Part shown: positions 61,348 to 64,000 of the stretch, piece after piece | Position numbering within the stretch: position 1 is the stretch's first letter | Layout of the letters: every line of letters begins with the position of its first letter | NCBI RefSeq assembly: GCF_014199215.1 | Contig: NZ_JACIJC010000004.1 | Location: 62,001-126,000, forward strand | From: Sphingobium boeckii | Lineage (GTDB): Bacteria > Pseudomonadota > Alphaproteobacteria > Sphingomonadales > Sphingomonadaceae | DNA length: 64,000 nucleotides | Reading direction: 5' to 3' | The notes under the pieces: model-generated | What the model was told of the DNA's origin: nothing | The model's database searches: none | The model's input: the letters and a program-made list of their open reading frames with translations, nothing else | Made by a program: the position numbers and the translations under genes

Positions 61348-62124
61348 TCAGCCTCCCGCCAACTGGCGCGACATCGCCAGTCCGGCTTCGAGCGCCGCGG
61401 TGATGCTTTCCGCCAGATACGGCACGGCGATGGCGATCAGCACGACCCCGGCCATGAGTGTGGCGGGCAAGCCGACCGCGAACAGGTTCAACGCAGGTGC
61501 AGAGCGGGACAGCACACCCATGATGAGCTGCACCATGATCAGCGAGAAACCGACCGGCAGCGCGATCGTCAGCCCCATCGCGAACAGATTACCGCCGAAC
61601 ATCACGAGGCTGTTGATAGCCTCGCTTGTCATCATCGGGCCGCCAACCGGCATGGACTGGTAACTGTCCACGATGATCGCCGCGAGCATGAGATGCCCGC
61701 CCAGCGCCAGAAACAGAAAGGTGCCGAGCAAATTCAGGAACTGGCCGAGCGCGGGGGTGGAGGCACCGCTCGCCGGATCGATCATGCCGGCGAAACCCAG
61801 GCCCATCGCATTGCCGATCACCTCGCCCGCCATCATCGCTGCGGAAAAACCGATCTGCACGGCAAAGCCAAGGGCGAGGCCGATCAGCACTTCGCCGGTG
61901 ATCAGCATGAATCCGGAGATGCTGACAAGCCCGGAATCGGGCATCGCCACGGGCTGCACTTGAAGCGCGGCCAATCCAATCGCCAGCGCCACGATCAGGC
62001 GAAGCTGGACGGGCACGGCGGCTGCGCCGAAGATCGGTGCCGCCAGAAATGCCGCGCCGGGGCGGATCATCATCAGCAGCCAGAGCCAGAGCTTGATCTC
62101 CAGATCCGAAAACCCTGCCGGCAT
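61348..62124 (-). CDS. fliR: Flagellar export gate protein FliR
   Basis: The 258-residue protein has about six membrane helices and the FliR blocks (LIVALAIGLAAL, GEVLIGLALGFAVQIGFSAAMMAGEVIGNAMGLGFAGMIDP). It completes the FliP5Q4R1 gate. Its start and the stop of fliQ share one base. The order fliP-fliQ-fliR-flhB is the common one. Confidence 0.94.
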   Translation of the reverse strand: MPAGFSDLEIKLWLWLLMMIRPGAAFLAAPIFGAAAVPVQLRLIVALAIGLAALQVQPVAMPDSGLVSISGFMLITGEVLIGLALGFAVQIGFSAAMMAGEVIGNAMGLGFAGMIDPASGASTPALGQFLNLLGTFLFLALGGHLMLAAIIVDSYQSMPVGGPMMTSEAINSLVMFGGNLFAMGLTIALPVGFSLIMVQLIMGVLSRSAPALNLFAVGLPATLMAGVVLIAIAVPYLAESITAALEAGLAMSRQLAGG

Positions 62125-62396
62125 CAGCGCACGATATCCGGGATGCGCGCAAAGATTTCCCGCGTGAAATCCGCCAGCAGGATGAGGATCGCGCTGCCCG
62201 AAATGGCGAGCGCAATCGCGATTACGATCAGCTTGGGTACGAACGTCAGCGTGGCTTCGTTGATCGAGGTCGCGGCCTGGATCATGCCCAGAACGAGGCC
62301 GACGATCAGCGCCGGGATCAAAATCGGCGCACAGGCCAGAGCCAGCACCCAGAGCGCCTGTTGCGCCACGCCCATGAAATAATCAGCGTCGGCCAT
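62124..62396 (-). CDS. fliQ: Flagellar export gate protein FliQ
   Basis: The 90-residue protein has the two helices of FliQ (WVLALACAPILIPALIVGLVLGMIQAATSINEATLTFVPKLIVIAIALAISGSAIL). It lies between fliP and fliR with three- and minus-one-base spacing. Length and sequence are normal for the family. Confidence 0.95.
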   Translation of the reverse strand: MADADYFMGVAQQALWVLALACAPILIPALIVGLVLGMIQAATSINEATLTFVPKLIVIAIALAISGSAILILLADFTREIFARIPDIVR

Positions 62397-62399
62397 CGC

Positions 62400-63269
62400 C
62401 TATGTCACCGAAAAGGAGCCGGCGAGCGACCCCATGGTCAGCGCCCAGCCGTCCACCAGCACGAAGAGCAGCAGCTTGAACGGCATCGAGATGATCGAGG
62501 GCGAGAGCATGACCATGCCCAGCGCCATGAGCGTGCTCGCCACCACGAGGTCGATGATCAGGAACGGCAGAAAGATCAGGAACCCGATCTGGAACGCGGT
62601 TTTCAACTCGCTCGTGACGAAGGCTGGCAGCAGGATCGCGAAGGGAATATCCTTGGGCGTCGCGATCGCCGGTGATTTGGAGATATCCATGAACAACTTG
62701 AGATCGGTCTGCCGCGTCTGCTTGACCATGAAGCCATGCAGCACCGTGCCGGAACGCGAGATCGCTTCCTCGATGCTGATCTGCCCAGCGCCATAGGGCG
62801 TATAGGCGCTGTCCCTGATCTGATCGATTGAGGGCTTCATCACGAAAACCGAAAGAAACAGCGCCAGCCCGACCAGCACCTGATTGGGCGGAGTCTGTTG
62901 CAATCCCAGCGCCTGGCGCAGGATCGAGAGGACGATGATGATGCGGGTAAAGCTCGTCATCATCAGCACCAGCGACGGCAGCACCGTCAGCAGGCTCATC
63001 AGGACGAGGATCTGCAGCGACAGGGAGAGCGGACGCCCATCGCCCGCGATCGTGCTCATCGCGCGATCGAGGCCGCCCGGCGCGACCTGTGCGAAAGCGG
63101 GCGTGGCGATGAGAAAGGATATCAGAAGAAGGACGATACTCGCTCCCCTCCATGCCTTCGTGGAGGGGGTGGGGGTGGCAACTTCCTTTAAGAAGGGAGG
63201 GCCACCCCCGCCCCCTCCAGCAAGGACTGGAGGGGAGAATGAAGCAGAAGGTCGCTTAAGCATCAGCAT
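62400..63269 (-). CDS. fliP: Flagellar export gate protein FliP with repeat-encoded N-terminus
   Basis: From its signal peptide (SIVLLLISFLIATPAFAQ) onward this is a normal FliP: LVLMMTSFTRIIIVLSILRQALGLQQTPPNQVLVGLALFLSVFVM, LPAFVTSELKTAFQIGFLIFLPFLIIDLVVASTLMALGM and MPFKLLLFVLVDGWAL. The only canonical in-frame starts (ATG at 63269 or 63263) lie before the 95-bp palindromic repeat, so about 30 added residues rich in Gly and Pro come from that repeat. fliO ends inside the first codons (14-base overlap). The added part lies ahead of the signal sequence and may be tolerated or removed with it. Confidence 0.92.
   Translation of the reverse strand: MLMLKRPSASFSPPVLAGGGGGGPPFLKEVATPTPSTKAWRGASIVLLLISFLIATPAFAQVAPGGLDRAMSTIAGDGRPLSLSLQILVLMSLLTVLPSLVLMMTSFTRIIIVLSILRQALGLQQTPPNQVLVGLALFLSVFVMKPSIDQIRDSAYTPYGAGQISIEEAISRSGTVLHGFMVKQTRQTDLKLFMDISKSPAIATPKDIPFAILLPAFVTSELKTAFQIGFLIFLPFLIIDLVVASTLMALGMVMLSPSIISMPFKLLLFVLVDGWALTMGSLAGSFSVT
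63143..63237. repeat. 95-bp GC-rich palindromic repeat element
   Basis: The element has a long imperfect dyad: GGGGGTGGGGGTGGC and GCCACCCCCGCCCCC form the inner arms. Each end carries its own mini-hairpin (CTCCCCTCCA…TGGAGGGGG and CCCCCTCCA…TGGAGGGGAG). It looks like the dispersed palindromic elements known in alphaproteobacterial genomes. Only this copy is in the window; it interrupts the 5' end of fliP without breaking the frame. Confidence 0.8.
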
Positions 63270-63546
63270 CCAGATCAGGCACTTCGAATACCGCAGGCTT
63301 GGGTTCTTCGGCGATCAGATCGATCCGGCCGCGTGTTACCGACAGCAAAAGGCGACGCTCGCCGAATTCGACCAGAGCGAGCCGGCCTGCCGTGCCCATC
63401 GGGATCGCATCGATCACGTTCAGATGGCGCACGCGCCGGTTGACCGTGAGATCGGGGCCGACCTTGCGCCACAGCCACAAAGCGCCGACCGCCATGCCCG
63501 CCACAAGCGGGAGCAGGATCAACATGCGCACGACATAATCGAACAT
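63256..63546 (-). CDS. fliO: Flagellar biosynthesis protein FliO
   Basis: The 96-residue protein has one membrane helix (VVRMLILLPLVAGMAVGALWLW) and the FliO cytoplasmic segment RHLNVIDAIPMGTAGRLALVEFGERRLLLSVTRGRIDLIAE. It helps assemble the FliP ring. I chose the ATG that overlaps the fliN stop by one base (TGATG); a GTG directly before it is possible. Its stop overlaps the first codons of fliP. Confidence 0.88.
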   Translation of the reverse strand: MFDYVVRMLILLPLVAGMAVGALWLWRKVGPDLTVNRRVRHLNVIDAIPMGTAGRLALVEFGERRLLLSVTRGRIDLIAEEPKPAVFEVPDLDADA

Positions 63547-63860
63547 CACAGGCGCCGTTCGACCCCGGCCATCCGCGTTTCCGTGCCGACGACATCGACG
63601 ACCCGGACTCCGAAGCGACCATTGACCGTGACCACTTCGCCGCGCGCGACGAGCGTGCCATTCACCAGGATATCGAGCAATTCACTCGCCTGACGATCCA
63701 GTTCGACCACGCTGCCTTCGGCAAGCTCGAGCAATTCGGCAAGGCGAAGCGAGGTATTGCCCACTTCAACCGAGAGACGCAGCGGGATATCCGCCAGCAG
63801 CCGCATATTGTGCAGCGAATCTGCCTCGGGCGCGATCATATGTTCGGACAAGTCACTCAT
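63546..63860 (-). CDS. fliN: Flagellar motor switch protein FliN
   Basis: The 104-residue protein is a single SpoA/SurfaceB domain: LLADIPLRLSVEVGNTSLRLAELLELAEGSVVELDRQASELLDILVNGTLVARGEVVTVNGRFGVRVVDVV. It forms the C-ring with FliM. Its start overlaps the fliM stop (ATGA). Confidence 0.94.
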   Translation of the reverse strand: MSDLSEHMIAPEADSLHNMRLLADIPLRLSVEVGNTSLRLAELLELAEGSVVELDRQASELLDILVNGTLVARGEVVTVNGRFGVRVVDVVGTETRMAGVERRL

Positions 63861-64000
63861 GAAATCTGGCCTTTCTCGATAGTGTCGATGAGCAGCGCGG
63901 CCTGCCCGTCCTTTTCGCCAATGGTCCCCATCGCAAAGCGACGGTTGGCGACGAGCAGCGGAACCTTGGCGCTGACCGAAATGGGAATGACGTCGCCGGG
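63857..64000 (-). CDS. fliM: Flagellar motor switch protein FliM, C-terminal part (right edge)
   Basis: The frame entering from the right edge ends with PGDVIPISVSAKVPLLVANRRFAMGTIGEKDGQAALLIDTIEKGQIS, the end of the FliM SpoA-like domain (GDVIPI … KVPLLV … GTIGE). Only these 47 residues are in the window. It heads the flagellar unit on the minus strand. Confidence 0.85.
   Translation of the reverse strand, partial: PGDVIPISVSAKVPLLVANRRFAMGTIGEKDGQAALLIDTIEKGQIS

Noticed and set aside
57754-63860. Sigma-54 -24/-12 promoters in the flagellar cluster
   Set aside because: I saw no convincing TGGCAC-N5-TTGC element by eye; a matrix scan would be needed.
1-64000. Search for tRNA, rRNA, CRISPR arrays, transposases and phage genes
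   Set aside because: None recognised; no T-loop-like tRNA ends, no regularly spaced repeats and no transposase motifs were seen by eye.

Overview
The window comes from a high-GC alphaproteobacterium, most likely a member of the Sphingomonadales. The support is a PEPxxWA-type CTERM sorting signal on an exported protein, two TonB-dependent receptors inside a catabolic-looking cluster, a cupredoxin-like protein paired with a GGDEF/EAL protein, a DUF3034/globin pair, an alphaproteobacterial S9 with an Ala/Glu-rich N-terminal extension, and general codon usage. No tRNA, rRNA, CRISPR array, transposase or prophage gene was seen. The only clear repeat element is a 95-bp GC-rich palindrome at the 5' end of fliP.

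Layout. 0-5 kb: a poorly resolved left edge, an exported globin and DUF3034 protein (minus strand), then, diverging from them, a cupredoxin-like protein and a membrane GGDEF/EAL protein. 5-35 kb: an accessory region with a catabolic look. It holds a membrane LytTR regulator, a cytochrome c, two TonB receptors, a Tat-exported flavin amine-oxidase-family protein, two DUF3089 hydrolases, three other alpha/beta hydrolases, an SDR, two SnoaL-like proteins, a DUF1330 protein, two exported cupins, an LLM flavin monooxygenase, a LysR regulator, a PhyH-type dioxygenase, two GPH-type MFS symporters and a VAO-type FAD oxidase. Many families occur twice, and about ten products carry export signals, so part of the chemistry seems to happen in the cell envelope. 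The substrate cannot be read from the sequence. rsgA, a methyltransferase and an Rrf2 regulator sit inside this stretch.

35-50.6 kb: mostly housekeeping. A HAD phosphatase lies opposite an Mla/MCE lipid-transport operon (permease, ATPase, MCE protein, lipoprotein). Then come a DEDD exonuclease, pepN, a YeeZ-like epimerase, an EamA exporter, a threonine aldolase with an unlisted 50-residue gene upstream, a MATE exporter, a MerC-like protein, the PEP-CTERM protein, heme A synthase, and rplM-rpsI behind a promoter and leader hairpin. 50.6-55.4 kb: an arsenic operon (arsR-arsC-acr3-arsH plus a chorismate-lyase-like protein) whose 38-bp palindromic operator contains the arsR start codon, then a phosphoesterase and an FMN reductase. 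55.7-57.8 kb: a MarR-like regulator and a sigma-54 activator of FlbD/FleQ type. 57.8-64 kb: a minus-strand flagellar cluster, read as fliM (partial), fliN, fliO, fliP, fliQ, fliR, flhB, a small exported protein, fliD, fliS.

The most notable points are: an SDR whose catalytic Tyr is Phe; an alpha/beta-hydrolase-fold protein that lacks both the Ser nucleophile and the triad His; a palindromic repeat translated as the N-terminus of FliP; the arsR start codon buried in its operator; a hairpin ending one base before a DUF3089 start codon; and several strong palindromes in promoters of unknown control.
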